64,000 bases of DNA from Reichenbachiella sp. (GCF_033344935.1 NZ_JAWPMM010000001.1:792001-856000), one strand, 5' to 3'. Numbered from the stretch's first letter, positions 46,785 through 56,734 are shown. Made by a program: numbers and translations. Notes: generated by a model not told the origin, from the letters alone.

Positions 46785-48056
46785 TTAGTAGTTAAGTATG
46801 GTTCTTAGGCGGTTAAAAAATCTATCAAAAAGACTGATATCTTCAGTAACTATTTCCATTGTCCCTGTCATATCTTGAAAGAAATTTATACTCTTGTCAT
46901 AATTTGTCTTCATTCCTTCAGGAAATTCCACTTTAAGCAAGTATCCTTCTTCTTTTCTAATAATGGAAATATGACTTACAATGCCTATTAGAGATCCATA
47001 TTCTAGGCTCGGATAATCATTCAATTTTATAATAACTTTATCCTTTAAGCTAATTTTCCCATAACCAAGTTCGCTGATATATGAATAGCCGAATACTTTG
47101 TTGTCTAGAGGGATGAGGGTTGCAAATTCATCTCCCTTATTTATAAATTGATTCTTTTCCCATAACTTTTGGTAAGTTAACTTCCCATATATCGAGGCTC
47201 TTAGAATATAGTTATACTCCCATGATGAAATTAGAGATTTTAGGATATTCAGGTTTCCCTGTATTTTCATTTGATAGTCAAGGTTATTATGTAGTATGGT
47301 AAAGGCTACTGATTGTCGCTCATTCAACTTAGTTTTTAAAGTCGATTCTAAGGAAATCAAGTCTATCTTTGTAGTTGCTAAATAATTTGATTCCGTAATC
47401 AAATTCATCTTAGATTTTTCATACTCCTTTTCTGAAAGTGCTTTTATACTGAACAGTGAAGAGTCTTTTTTATGCCACTTTTTAGTCAAATCTAACTTCT
47501 CTCGATTTACTTTAATTAGTATTTTTTTTTGTTCGATTATACTTTTAAGATATTCTATCTCATCTTTAATTTTATTATCTGCTAAAACTTCCGTGTTGTT
47601 AATTAAATAGATGTTGTACTTTTTAATATTTAAATTAAATTCATCGAATGCGTTTTGAATATTACCGAGATGTTTCAACTCAATCGTTTCAAATTGATTA
47701 AAATGCAAACTAGTTTTCCATTTTTCGTATTTGTCCAAATAATTTTTCAGATCATTTATACTTTCATAGTTAATTTCATTTTCTACTTCACAAAGTATTT
47801 CACCTTGATTAACAAGCTGACCTTCTTCGACTGAAATATTTGCAATATATCCAGATGAATTAGCTAAAATTGAAATTGGTTTGTTTGTCGCCGATATTGT
47901 GATAGAGGAAGAAATGACTTCAGGGTATTTTACCAATTTTGACATGCCTAAGGCAAAAATTATTAATATAAGAATAATATGTGAACCTGATCGTGTTAAC
48001 CATGAAGGCGGAGCACCAATAATTTCTTCTTTAGAAACGATTTTGAGATTTGACAT
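46785..48056 (-). CDS. HlyD-family periplasmic adaptor
   Basis: The 423-residue protein has one N-terminal membrane helix (about residues 24-42) and a biotinyl-lipoyl-like half motif around GYIANISVEEGQLVNQG. A long coiled coil (about 95-275) and a beta-barrel end follow. It links the inner-membrane C39 exporter, whose gene starts one base after its stop, to a TolC-like outer-membrane channel. No TolC gene lies in the cluster, so a shared one elsewhere is expected. Confidence 0.92.
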   Translation of the reverse strand: MSNLKIVSKEEIIGAPPSWLTRSGSHIILILIIFALGMSKLVKYPEVISSSITISATNKPISILANSSGYIANISVEEGQLVNQGEILCEVENEINYESINDLKNYLDKYEKWKTSLHFNQFETIELKHLGNIQNAFDEFNLNIKKYNIYLINNTEVLADNKIKDEIEYLKSIIEQKKILIKVNREKLDLTKKWHKKDSSLFSIKALSEKEYEKSKMNLITESNYLATTKIDLISLESTLKTKLNERQSVAFTILHNNLDYQMKIQGNLNILKSLISSWEYNYILRASIYGKLTYQKLWEKNQFINKGDEFATLIPLDNKVFGYSYISELGYGKISLKDKVIIKLNDYPSLEYGSLIGIVSHISIIRKEEGYLLKVEFPEGMKTNYDKSINFFQDMTGTMEIVTEDISLFDRFFNRLRTILNY

Positions 48057-48290
48057 ATGAATGTTTCTGATAAATGTGCAAGATTAACTGAATAAATTTT
48101 AATTTGTCATATTATTCTGGGGTAGAAATAGTTCTAAAATTGATATTTTATTCAAATAATAAAAACTCATATTTGCGGACAATTAATCGGAATAAATTTA
48201 TTTACTTGCAGCAGGGTATTCTTAACTTTTGATCACATCATAACACTAGACTCCTTTTTTAGAATATTTTAGATAGCACTTTTTACTCCT

Positions 48291-49910
48291 ATGACCCCTA
48301 ACTCAGCTCATACACTTCTTCGTATTTTGTTTAAATCAGCTAAAGTTGAATACTCTGACAGTTTCTTGGCTAAATCAGTCAAATTTTATCGTAGTACGAT
48401 GAATATGAAGGCTTTAGAAGATGTGCTTAATGATTACAATGTCGAAACTATGATTGCTAAACTTCCTTTCGAGGAATTGCAAAATGTTGACTTACCTATT
48501 ATTGCTGAAATAAGCACTTCAGATTCTAAAACTGAAATAGTTGTCATTGATTCAATTGATGATGAAAATGTCTATTTAAAAAAATCAGATGCAAGTAGCC
48601 TCAAATTAGCTCACGGGGATTTCACAAAATGTTGGTCTGGAATTGCAATGTTGAATGATTTCTCATCGTTCTTTGAGCACAATTTCGATGCAAATAAAAA
48701 GTTGTTTTTTAGCAAGAGTACAAATGAAATTTCAAAGAAATTTTCTATAAGTGGATTGCTGATTTTGACTTTATTAATTGTGCTAAATTATTCAGGAGGA
48801 ATCATTTTTTCATTGTTAATAAGTTTAAAAGTAATTGGGTTGTTTATTGGTTTGAAATTAATAGAGGAGAATTTGGGTCTATCTAGTGAATTTACCGGTA
48901 AATTTTGCACACCTTCAAAGCGTATTGATTGTCAGGCTGTTTTAAACTCCAAAGGGGGCTCAATTCTAGGAGTATTCAATTTATCAGACCTAGGGGCTAT
49001 TTATTTTTTATCTACTTTTCTTTTTTCACTATTTTCTATACTAGACAATAACACTTCATTAGTGTATTCTGTTTTATACTTGAATTATCTTGCATTACCC
49101 ATAATTTTATATGCAATTCTGTATCAGTTTTTTGTAGTAAAAAAATTGTGCCCATTATGTATTGCGTTACAAGTACTTATTATAATAGAATTTATCCTTG
49201 GAATAATTTATGGCGACATGGATCCGGTAAATGTGGATATGATTCTGCGGATTTCTGTATACTTACTATTATCGAATATATTTATCGTCATATACAAAAA
49301 ACTAATAACTAAAGAGATAAATGAAGAACTTCTTGAAAAGAAGGAGTTCTACAACAAAAGAAATTTTGAATTTTTAAAATTCGTTTTTTCCTCTGGACAG
49401 AAAACTTCAGAATTAAACAGCGAAATAAAAAATTATCTTTCTTTTGTCGAAGAAGGAAATGAACTCATAGTAGTTTTATCACCTTTATGTCAGCCTTGTT
49501 CTGTATTTTATGCTGAATTAGAAAAGTTCATTGCTTATTTTGATGAGAGAATAAACGTAAGATTTGTGTTTATCGAACAAAATCGGAATAATCCATTAGG
49601 TACAAAAGTTGTAAATTATATAAATGATTATTTAAGAGTAGAACCAGATTTAGTCAAAAGAAGAAAATTTATTGGAGATTATTTTTCGATTAAAAATAAA
49701 AATTCAGAGTCTATTCAAAAATGGATGTCTATTGGATCATTGAATAAAGTGGATGCATTTGAAAGTACATTGGAAATAGAATGGTGTAAAGAAAATGGAA
49801 TTCATTACACACCGGCTCTTATCTTAAATAATCATATTATTCCAGCAGAATTTGGATTGTTGGAAATTAGAAGGTACTTGGATAAATTTCAAGAAGAAGA
49901 GAGATTATAA
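48291..49910 (+). CDS. C39-like/VKOR/thioredoxin fusion, disulfide-forming membrane enzyme
   Basis: The 539-residue protein has three parts. Residues about 1-130 resemble a C39 peptidase fold without the catalytic DCG-cysteine, ending in DFTKCWSGIAML. A VKOR membrane domain follows (about 145-340) with loop cysteines C206 and C214, the serine in NSKGGS and the CPLC redox pair C287/C290. A DsbA/thioredoxin-like domain at the C-terminus has C400/C403 in CQPC. This matches the known VKOR group with an N-terminal C39-like domain. It probably oxidises the cysteine-rich peptides made beside it, taking electrons to quinone. It starts 234 bases from and divergent to HlyD. Confidence 0.88.
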   Translation: MTPNSAHTLLRILFKSAKVEYSDSFLAKSVKFYRSTMNMKALEDVLNDYNVETMIAKLPFEELQNVDLPIIAEISTSDSKTEIVVIDSIDDENVYLKKSDASSLKLAHGDFTKCWSGIAMLNDFSSFFEHNFDANKKLFFSKSTNEISKKFSISGLLILTLLIVLNYSGGIIFSLLISLKVIGLFIGLKLIEENLGLSSEFTGKFCTPSKRIDCQAVLNSKGGSILGVFNLSDLGAIYFLSTFLFSLFSILDNNTSLVYSVLYLNYLALPIILYAILYQFFVVKKLCPLCIALQVLIIIEFILGIIYGDMDPVNVDMILRISVYLLLSNIFIVIYKKLITKEINEELLEKKEFYNKRNFEFLKFVFSSGQKTSELNSEIKNYLSFVEEGNELIVVLSPLCQPCSVFYAELEKFIAYFDERINVRFVFIEQNRNNPLGTKVVNYINDYLRVEPDLVKRRKFIGDYFSIKNKNSESIQKWMSIGSLNKVDAFESTLEIEWCKENGIHYTPALILNNHIIPAEFGLLEIRRYLDKFQEEERL

Positions 49911-49934
49911 CTCACATTATTTAATCTAATTTAG

Positions 49935-50825
49935 ATGAAAGACTTAAATTTATACATCATTATTAGTCTATTACTTGCCGTTTTTTCCTGTGGATTTGGC
50001 AATAGCAATGAAAATAATAATGATGATGCCATGGTATTAAGAACTTCAAAAATTAAATTGGAGTATTCATTTCTTTTGGAAACACAACTTGCATATTTAG
50101 GTCTTCTAGATGTAACAAAACTTAATACACAGGAAGACATTGATAAAATAGACATTCGTTCAGCAAAAATTCCCTCAGATAATTATGAAGGTCATATCGT
50201 AATAATAGATGCGAATAAAAATGGAAGATTTGAGTACGATTCTATTGATTTTATTGGACTTACCGGAAGTACCGAGAATTTTATGGTAGATCGAATAAAT
50301 CTTACGATCAGTAGGAAACCAATTAAACTGAAAATTGGGGATGAAAAATATGAATTGAAAATTAAAATGGATGGAAATGAATTAGAATTGTTAAGAATAA
50401 ACGCTAATAACTCAACTTGTGATTTGTCATTTCCATATATTTTACCTAAAAAAAATTATATCAATTTGACGGTTGGGGCAAAAATCTATAAGGATAATAA
50501 TAAACCGACTCTAGTGGAGTTTTGGGGTACTTGGTGCAAGCCATGTATTAAAATAACACCAGAATTGAAGAGGTTAAAGAATGACTTTGAAAATAAGTTC
50601 AATCTAGTGAGTATCAACTACAAAGACAAGGACATGGATAGAGTCAAGTCATTTATTTTGAAGTTTGAAATGGATTGGGATCATATGTTGGCTGATGAAA
50701 AATTGATTAAAGATTTTGGTAACCCTAATTTCGTTCCTTGTGGTATCCTATTTGATGAAGATGGTTTTTTACTCAAGTATGGAGTGACATTGCCTGAAGT
50801 AAGGGAGTATTTGGAGCGTAAATAG
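49935..50825 (+). CDS. TlpA-type thioredoxin lipoprotein
   Basis: The 296-residue protein starts with a lipoprotein signal (lipobox AVFSC) and a beta-rich N-terminal domain of about 160 residues. A thioredoxin fold follows with active site WCKPC (C201/C204) and the cis-proline near VPCGILF. TlpA-like proteins reduce or isomerise disulfides in the periplasm. It lies 24 bases after the VKOR fusion and is probably cotranscribed. It may reshuffle wrong disulfides in the exported peptides, but a role in general thiol balance is possible too. Confidence 0.88.
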   Translation: MKDLNLYIIISLLLAVFSCGFGNSNENNNDDAMVLRTSKIKLEYSFLLETQLAYLGLLDVTKLNTQEDIDKIDIRSAKIPSDNYEGHIVIIDANKNGRFEYDSIDFIGLTGSTENFMVDRINLTISRKPIKLKIGDEKYELKIKMDGNELELLRINANNSTCDLSFPYILPKKNYINLTVGAKIYKDNNKPTLVEFWGTWCKPCIKITPELKRLKNDFENKFNLVSINYKDKDMDRVKSFILKFEMDWDHMLADEKLIKDFGNPNFVPCGILFDEDGFLLKYGVTLPEVREYLERK

Positions 50826-51057
50826 TCGCTTGATTGTCTAATGATATAAGTTTGATTCATATATACTTTTCTACTTTAAACAAGTGATATTACTTAACAT
50901 AAGCCAAAATTATATAACAAAGGGAACCTCGATTATGGTCAATCAAAGCACTTTTTGGTGTTTCATGAGAACGTGATTGGATTATTCTTAGATGGCCGTC
51001 AGAATGTCAGTGAAAAATTAAAATGTAAATAATTGAGCTTTTATTTGAGCTCAATGA

Positions 51058-52587
51058 TTAATTAAATTGAATCGGGATCCTAAAGAATTTATCCTTGATT
51101 TCTCTGAAGATGTTAGGTCTTAAAGAGTTGTATAATTTTCTGCACTTCCATTCAGCAATTGCATCAAAAGCACATTGTTCTAAAAATTTTTGAACTTGGT
51201 CATAATTCTTAAAAGTGTCAAAGTACGGATGAATTAGATTTACAACTCCAATTATCTCATTTTCATTACCAGAAAAATCGAGATAAAGGTAAGGTTCTAG
51301 ATCACTATTTTTTGCGCTAAAGAACTTCACGCTTAACTTCCTTGGAGCAAGGTCTACTTCAGCGGTAAAAAAAGGAGTCTTTGCACTTTTAATTGAATTT
51401 ACTTCATTAAGAAATATTTCTTCGAGTTCTTCTTCCCTGCCTTTATGAGCTAAGTATTCTTCAACAGCGTTATAAAAATCTTTTGATTCTACTATTTGCT
51501 TTACTGGCCCAACAGCTTGAACTATGCTTGCCTCTAGATTAAGGCCTGTTTTTGTGGGAGAGCTTTCATTCTCTGCTATTTCAATAGCTTCCTGTGCATA
51601 ATCTAATAGTTTGTCTGCCAGTTCATTTTCGTCGTCTCCTTCCCATATTATTGCATCTTTTTGATGGCTGACATCAAACCCTGTTAAATTTAAAATTCCT
51701 ATTACACGTTGATTGACCAAAGTATTGGAACCTCCAAGTTGGTGTCCAAAAATCGTTTCGGGTTTGTAAGCGGCTGGAGGACAAACAACAACTCTATCAT
51801 TCATTTGTATTGTAAAACCTGCTTTTTCTCGACTTCCAGGTAATATGGCAGAGACCCATCCTTCTATTTGCTTTGGTTGGGTATTAGCTTCTCCTATGGA
51901 AAATGAGAATGATTTTTTGTACTTTTCACCAGTTTTAGTAATGTACAAGCCTTCTTCAGCATCAAACTGTTCTAATTCAGATCCTTGAAATTTAATAATT
52001 ACTTCATTATTGTTGATGTCTAAATAATAAATTCTTTCAAGATAGTTTTTAATTTTTCTAATTGTATTACCATGAATTACCCTGTGTAAATCATGGATTT
52101 CTATAATTGTATAGTGGTCATTAGCATTCGCCGATGTTTCAAGGATACTTATAGAATCGTCTCCATTTTCGATAATTTCATTGACATCAACTGTGCAACT
52201 AAACTCTTTATCTATTCCAAGCATACTAGTACGAATTGACCAACGATCACCAAACCAACATGCTGCCGTTTTTAGCCCCAGGCCATACTTTGACCTTCCT
52301 TGAGAATATTTTGTATCTCCAATATGTAATGCATGAGTTAATCTGTCAAGATCCATTCCCATCGCATTGTCTTCAATTGACAAGTGTGAGTTCTTTCTAG
52401 AGTAATCTATTATGACTTCTAGACATTTCGATTCTGAAAATGCACTGTCCAACGCACTTTTGTTATTCAAATATGATTGAGTACTATTATCTATAAACTC
52501 TGCAAAGGCATACCATGGTTTATAAGATAACCTTTTGTAGGTTGATATTATGTTTGTGCCGACATTCAGATTTGCTATGTGTTCCAT
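51058..52587 (-). CDS. MORC/MutL-like GHKL ATPase of a restriction-type cassette
   Basis: The 509-residue protein has a GHKL ATPase at the N-terminus: N-box EFIDNS (E30-N34), G1 DNAMGM (73-78) and G2 GLGLKTAA (102-109). A second domain follows (WVSAILPGSREKAGFTIQMN), similar to the S5-like transducer of MutL/MORC proteins. GHKL ATPases of this kind are reported in bacterial restriction-modification loci alongside nucleases and methyltransferases. The gene is two bases after the nuclease gene and downstream of the methyltransferase, so it is probably a DNA clamp or translocation component of this cassette. Confidence 0.82.
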   Translation of the reverse strand: MEHIANLNVGTNIISTYKRLSYKPWYAFAEFIDNSTQSYLNNKSALDSAFSESKCLEVIIDYSRKNSHLSIEDNAMGMDLDRLTHALHIGDTKYSQGRSKYGLGLKTAACWFGDRWSIRTSMLGIDKEFSCTVDVNEIIENGDDSISILETSANANDHYTIIEIHDLHRVIHGNTIRKIKNYLERIYYLDINNNEVIIKFQGSELEQFDAEEGLYITKTGEKYKKSFSFSIGEANTQPKQIEGWVSAILPGSREKAGFTIQMNDRVVVCPPAAYKPETIFGHQLGGSNTLVNQRVIGILNLTGFDVSHQKDAIIWEGDDENELADKLLDYAQEAIEIAENESSPTKTGLNLEASIVQAVGPVKQIVESKDFYNAVEEYLAHKGREEELEEIFLNEVNSIKSAKTPFFTAEVDLAPRKLSVKFFSAKNSDLEPYLYLDFSGNENEIIGVVNLIHPYFDTFKNYDQVQKFLEQCAFDAIAEWKCRKLYNSLRPNIFREIKDKFFRIPIQFN

Positions 52588-52589
52588 AA

Positions 52590-53474
52590 TTATAAATACC
52601 TCAGTTCTAATCTATTCTCTCTAAACACTAATGACACTTTTTTGGTCAATGTTGGAAGTGGAAACCCGACACCTATATAGAATAGTTTGACATGTTTAGT
52701 TTTTTTTTCAATTCTCCATCTGGTAGGCTCTTGATCAACTATGATTTGTAGCTCATCACCTGAATTCCTGTCATAGAATATTTTAGATCCATTTTTTAGG
52801 ATTAGACAATTGTTTAGAAGATCGATATCTAAATATCTTTCTTTAATTATTTCGGAAAATGCATCTCCATCATTGATTCTGAAAAGCTCTTGATTGTTCT
52901 CATCATTGTAAATTTGATATGTACAATATAAACATCGAATTTTTTCTTCTTTAAATCTGATTCGCCATGTTGGAGGAACATGTTCGGCCATTAAAACTAC
53001 GTGAGCGGTTTTTGTCTGAAGCAATTTTTCTAAATTTTCATAATCTTTAAAAAATGGATCAATATTATTTATTTGAGTTTTAATGTAATCAATTTCATCT
53101 ATTATTGATTTAAGGACATAATTTTGAAAAGTGCAAAGTTGCTCAATTGCATGGCCAATACCAGGTTTGATAAGCTCCAGTTCTACAATAAACCATGTTT
53201 GTAGTGATTTATTGATGATCATTATGTCGGGGGCATTCTTATGGATTCCATTAAGGTTCTGTATATCCTTTTTATACGGAATTATATAAGATTTATCACC
53301 AATGATTTGCCTAAGTCCAGAAATGACTGATTTTTCATATTCGGTTTCAGAATAATGTGCACCGCCGGATAGTTTAATAAACTCTCTAGAATTGAGAATC
53401 CTATGAGCCTTACTCAATGATTCGGGTGATTCGTTTAAATTGAAATCAGGTCTGCTATGAAATATTATTGCCAT
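52590..53474 (-). CDS. putative PD-(D/E)XK restriction-type endonuclease
   Basis: The 294-residue protein is not a clear match to a named family. It carries a nuclease-like core: an upstream glutamate helix (YSETEYEKSVISGLRQIIG), then D83 in APDIMII, then E98-x-E100 in WFIVELELIKPG, spaced as in the PD-(D/E)XK fold. The second acidic residue occupies the usual lysine position. The C-terminal half (about 150-294) is beta-rich and probably target-reading. Its place between the methyltransferase and the MORC-like ATPase, with six- and two-base gaps, supports a restriction role. Confidence 0.65.
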   Translation of the reverse strand: MAIIFHSRPDFNLNESPESLSKAHRILNSREFIKLSGGAHYSETEYEKSVISGLRQIIGDKSYIIPYKKDIQNLNGIHKNAPDIMIINKSLQTWFIVELELIKPGIGHAIEQLCTFQNYVLKSIIDEIDYIKTQINNIDPFFKDYENLEKLLQTKTAHVVLMAEHVPPTWRIRFKEEKIRCLYCTYQIYNDENNQELFRINDGDAFSEIIKERYLDIDLLNNCLILKNGSKIFYDRNSGDELQIIVDQEPTRWRIEKKTKHVKLFYIGVGFPLPTLTKKVSLVFRENRLELRYL

Positions 53475-53480
53475 TGAAAA

Positions 53481-54416
53481 TCATAATTCCATGTTATCAG
53501 ACATTTTCAAAAAATCTGCTACTTTCTGAATCTTATTGAATCGTCCTAATGACCCATGAATATATTCCAGTGTGGGTTCTATCGAAGCCCAGTTTCGATT
53601 TAGTTTCTCTGCAACTGATCCTGTTGTGTTACTTCCTCCAAAAGGGTCAAGAATTAAATCATTTTCATTTGTCAAAAACTTTATGAAAAATTCGACTAAA
53701 CTTTCTGGCATTCTTGCGGGATGTGGTTGTAGGTTGTGGTTCTTGCAATATAATTGATAAGGAGTTCCTGATTGTGTATTTGCGGAAGAAATTACATTCG
53801 AAGGAATAGCTCCTTTGTTATCTGAAAGAAATGACTTTTCACCGATTGAATGTTCAGAAGGTCTAAAACCAGAATTATAGGAGCCGTTTTTCAAAAGTTT
53901 TTTCATAGAAGAGCTGTACTCGACTAGAACATTTTTATTATTTGCCTTTGGATTAGGAGTTTTACTCATCCACCATATATAGGTGAAAGAATCCTTGACT
54001 CGAGTTCTTTCAATGTTTACCCATTGTGCTGGAGTTGGAAGTTTGGCTGTATTATTCCAAATAAATTGTTGACACAAATAATAACCTCCTTCTTCAAGAA
54101 AGGCCAAAAGAGACTTTAAAGCTAATGTTGACATTACTGGTATTCCAGGCTCCCATGAATTTCCTACTTCAATTACTATCGATCCATCTGGCGTCAACAG
54201 GTTTCCAAAGTCTTTGGACAGTGATTTTATCCAATTAATATATTCATCTCCTTGAAAATTTCCGTATTTCTTCTTCCTGTTTAATGGGAATGGAGGGGAA
54301 GTGACAATCAAATTAATTTGGCCCCGATATTTGTCGAACTTCTTAGACTGTAAGGCGTCTTCTATCTTTCCGTTGTAACAGACTCCTAAATCAGTCTTGT
54401 ATGCAATTTTAATCAA
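53481..54416 (-). CDS. DNA methyltransferase (beta-type, N4-cytosine or N6-adenine)
   Basis: The 311-residue protein has the catalytic motif TSPPF at residues 39-43 and the AdoMet motif DPFGGSNTTG at 257-266. This catalytic-before-cofactor order is typical of beta-class amino-methyltransferases. The SPPF form is more often seen in N4-cytosine enzymes, but N6-adenine is not excluded. A variable region between (about 140-225) probably reads the target site. It heads the three-gene cassette and protects host DNA from the nuclease encoded downstream. Confidence 0.93.
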   Translation of the reverse strand: MIKIAYKTDLGVCYNGKIEDALQSKKFDKYRGQINLIVTSPPFPLNRKKKYGNFQGDEYINWIKSLSKDFGNLLTPDGSIVIEVGNSWEPGIPVMSTLALKSLLAFLEEGGYYLCQQFIWNNTAKLPTPAQWVNIERTRVKDSFTYIWWMSKTPNPKANNKNVLVEYSSSMKKLLKNGSYNSGFRPSEHSIGEKSFLSDNKGAIPSNVISSANTQSGTPYQLYCKNHNLQPHPARMPESLVEFFIKFLTNENDLILDPFGGSNTTGSVAEKLNRNWASIEPTLEYIHGSLGRFNKIQKVADFLKMSDNMEL

Positions 54417-54558
54417 TTTATAATAATATGCGTTTCAAATTCAATTTGCTAAGATACAAAATACAGCAAGTCCATTGACATTTGAACATGAAAAGAGGCA
54501 ATTTTGAATCATTACCAAAATTATTCGAATTTAGAAATGTAAATTATAATGAGAAAAT

Positions 54559-55332
54559 TTATAGAATCGGAAAAACAAAAGCCTGTCCTCCAGGATAATC
54601 AATAATCTCCAATTCTGATTGGCTGTTTTCTACAATCTTTTTGGTAACCGTACGACTTTTCAATTTGATATGAAATCTAATCTGATCGATCTTGCACTCA
54701 CCTTCAGAAATGATTTGAATGAAGGCATCAAATAATTCAGAGGATATATTCAGGTTCTTTTCATTACCACATTTTCTTCTACGACCTTTTGAAAATTGAA
54801 TTCTATTTTGGCTGTCAACGACAGCATTGTCAATAATAACAGAATCCTTTTGTTTGATAGCGCAATCATCATTTGAAGCCATCGAAGAAGCCAGTCTGCA
54901 AATATCTATTTGCAATTGCTGTAAGTCCTTTAAACCACACGATTCAAGTTTTGTCAAATCAGAAAAACAGAGGTTGGTTGGAAGCGAATATCCTTTATTT
55001 GTGAAGGACTGAAATCTAGATTTGAGTTTTACCTCTTTGGAGTCAACAAAATTGATGGTTTCTTTTTGGTCAAGTAAAATTGATTTCCATTTGTTTAGCG
55101 CCTCTTCACTAAACCACCATCTTGTGCCTATGGCAAAATCAGTTCTTCCAGTTAGTTGATCTTGTCCAAAATAAAATGTGTCGAATAGCTTATCATAGTT
55201 AGTTGTGCTAAATCCGTGTTTATTGGCGAAATGTAAAAACCCTTCAATAATCGGAGAAGGTAAGAAGTATTGGTTTTTTTCAGTTGTGATGATATAGTGG
55301 TCTTCTCTAAAGTTGTTGACATGGTAATGCAT
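54559..55332 (-). CDS. hypothetical protein of accessory block
   Basis: The 257-residue protein is not recognised. It has an aromatic-rich N-terminal part (YYFGQDQLTGRTDFAIGTRWWF-like features around residue 50-75), a lysine/arginine-rich GRRRKCGNEK patch and a predicted mixed alpha/beta end. No membrane segment or signal peptide is seen. It lies between the restriction-like cassette and the paralogue pair on the same strand and could belong to either. Confidence 0.7.
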   Translation of the reverse strand: MHYHVNNFREDHYIITTEKNQYFLPSPIIEGFLHFANKHGFSTTNYDKLFDTFYFGQDQLTGRTDFAIGTRWWFSEEALNKWKSILLDQKETINFVDSKEVKLKSRFQSFTNKGYSLPTNLCFSDLTKLESCGLKDLQQLQIDICRLASSMASNDDCAIKQKDSVIIDNAVVDSQNRIQFSKGRRRKCGNEKNLNISSELFDAFIQIISEGECKIDQIRFHIKLKSRTVTKKIVENSQSELEIIDYPGGQAFVFPIL

Positions 55333-55373
55333 TAATGCTTTGATATTTTATTTATTTATCGAACTGGAAAAAA

Positions 55374-55406
55374 GAAAAAAGACCAACTCAAAAAAGGGTT
55401 GGCCTT
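55374..55406 (-). terminator. rho-independent terminator after paralogue 1
   Basis: On the minus strand AAGGCCAACC pairs with GTTGGTCTT across a T-rich loop and is followed by TTTTTT. It lies about 110 bases past the stop of the 406-residue gene. Confidence 0.75.
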
Positions 55407-55513
55407 ATTTGAAAGTTTAATCTCAAATGGCTACTTGAATAGAATTACTGATTACGAAAGCGTTTCCAAATTAGAATTATTCTCTCACGTCTTAAAATTC
55501 GAACTTACCTATG

Positions 55514-56734
55514 CTAAATTGACTTCTTGTTGTTTGCTAATTTGGCCAAATTAACCCCATCTTGAAGATCAAAAGGTAAGAGTATATTAGACAAAGACTG
55601 TATACCTTTTTCGTTGCCTAGTTCTTTATGCTGAGCTAATTCGAGTAAATACCCGAGCTCCTCTATCTCTTTTGGAACTGCAAATAATAATTGAGTATTA
55701 CTGTCCTTACAACTTTCAAATATTTTGGCGAACAAATGATTATAAGCAGAAAGTTCAAATGATTTTTCAATTTGAATGCACCAACTTCTTAGGAACTGGA
55801 CCTTATTTATTGTTTCAAATACAAATAAAGGAAAGCTGAAAGCAGGTTGCTTATCAAGAAGACTTAAAACCTGCTTAGGCAATGATGTGAATTTTGCATC
55901 GCCTATTTTCCTTACTTCTTCTTTGTCCAATAGATGTACCAAAGAAGTATACTTTGACAATGGAATAAGGCGCTCCTTCAATCTTCTATCAATTGATTCT
56001 GGTATTGAAGCTACAGATATGACAAGTTCAAATTTGTTATCTGTGTAACCATCTTCACACAGTCTCCTATAGAAATCACGAAATATTGAATTAAGCGAGT
56101 CTTTCAAGACATTGATTTCAGTACGGTGAATTAAGCTTAAGGATAATAAACCAGACCATGAAAGATTATCTTTTAAAGAGTAAATTCTAATTGCTATTAC
56201 ATCGTGATCCCCAAAAAGCTTCTCAATGTCACCTACAAGCTTTAGAGCCTTTTTTAGCAAGAGGTCTTTAGTAGATTCCATTTTATTAGATTGACTAATC
56301 AAACGAACCACTTCATTAGTAACGATATCACTATTGACTTGATAAGCTGAGGCGGATCCGATTGCAATTTGAATGTCAAATTCAAGATCTTCAAAATAAA
56401 AAGAAATGTGATCTGTTAGAATTTTGTATAAGGAGAATCGACTGTAACGTCCTCTAGGAAGCGTAATATTCGCTGTTTCAACTACCTGGATGGAATCCTT
56501 TTTGAATAAAGTTATCATTAGAGGATATTGAAGAATAGTTTCATATGGGCCGACATGTCCATGACGTTTTAATTGCAACTCTCTATTTATTGAGTTGATT
56601 TGCGCATTGATGAAGTTTTCTGCCATTTGGAAGCGTGCATCTGTATTATTCTTGCCAAGTGTAAAGAATGGAGTAACTGATTGAATTTCGAGTATGCCAT
56701 ACTCAGCTACATCGCGCTTGTATAAATTTTTCAT
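55514..56734 (-). CDS. hypothetical protein, paralogue 1 of an unknown family
   Basis: The 406-residue soluble protein is not recognised. It shares its layout with the gene at 56965-58131: a PFFTLG-like N-terminal strand, a TLPRGRYSRFSLYKI block, a central IRIYSLKDNLSW segment, then FPLFVFETINKVQFLRSWC and ELGYLLELAQHKEL near the end. About 25-30 percent of positions appear shared by eye. The 5' leaders of both genes begin with AATCTTAAATA ahead of the ATG. No membrane segment or catalytic motif is obvious. Confidence 0.72.
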   Translation of the reverse strand: MKNLYKRDVAEYGILEIQSVTPFFTLGKNNTDARFQMAENFINAQINSINRELQLKRHGHVGPYETILQYPLMITLFKKDSIQVVETANITLPRGRYSRFSLYKILTDHISFYFEDLEFDIQIAIGSASAYQVNSDIVTNEVVRLISQSNKMESTKDLLLKKALKLVGDIEKLFGDHDVIAIRIYSLKDNLSWSGLLSLSLIHRTEINVLKDSLNSIFRDFYRRLCEDGYTDNKFELVISVASIPESIDRRLKERLIPLSKYTSLVHLLDKEEVRKIGDAKFTSLPKQVLSLLDKQPAFSFPLFVFETINKVQFLRSWCIQIEKSFELSAYNHLFAKIFESCKDSNTQLLFAVPKEIEELGYLLELAQHKELGNEKGIQSLSNILLPFDLQDGVNLAKLANNKKSI

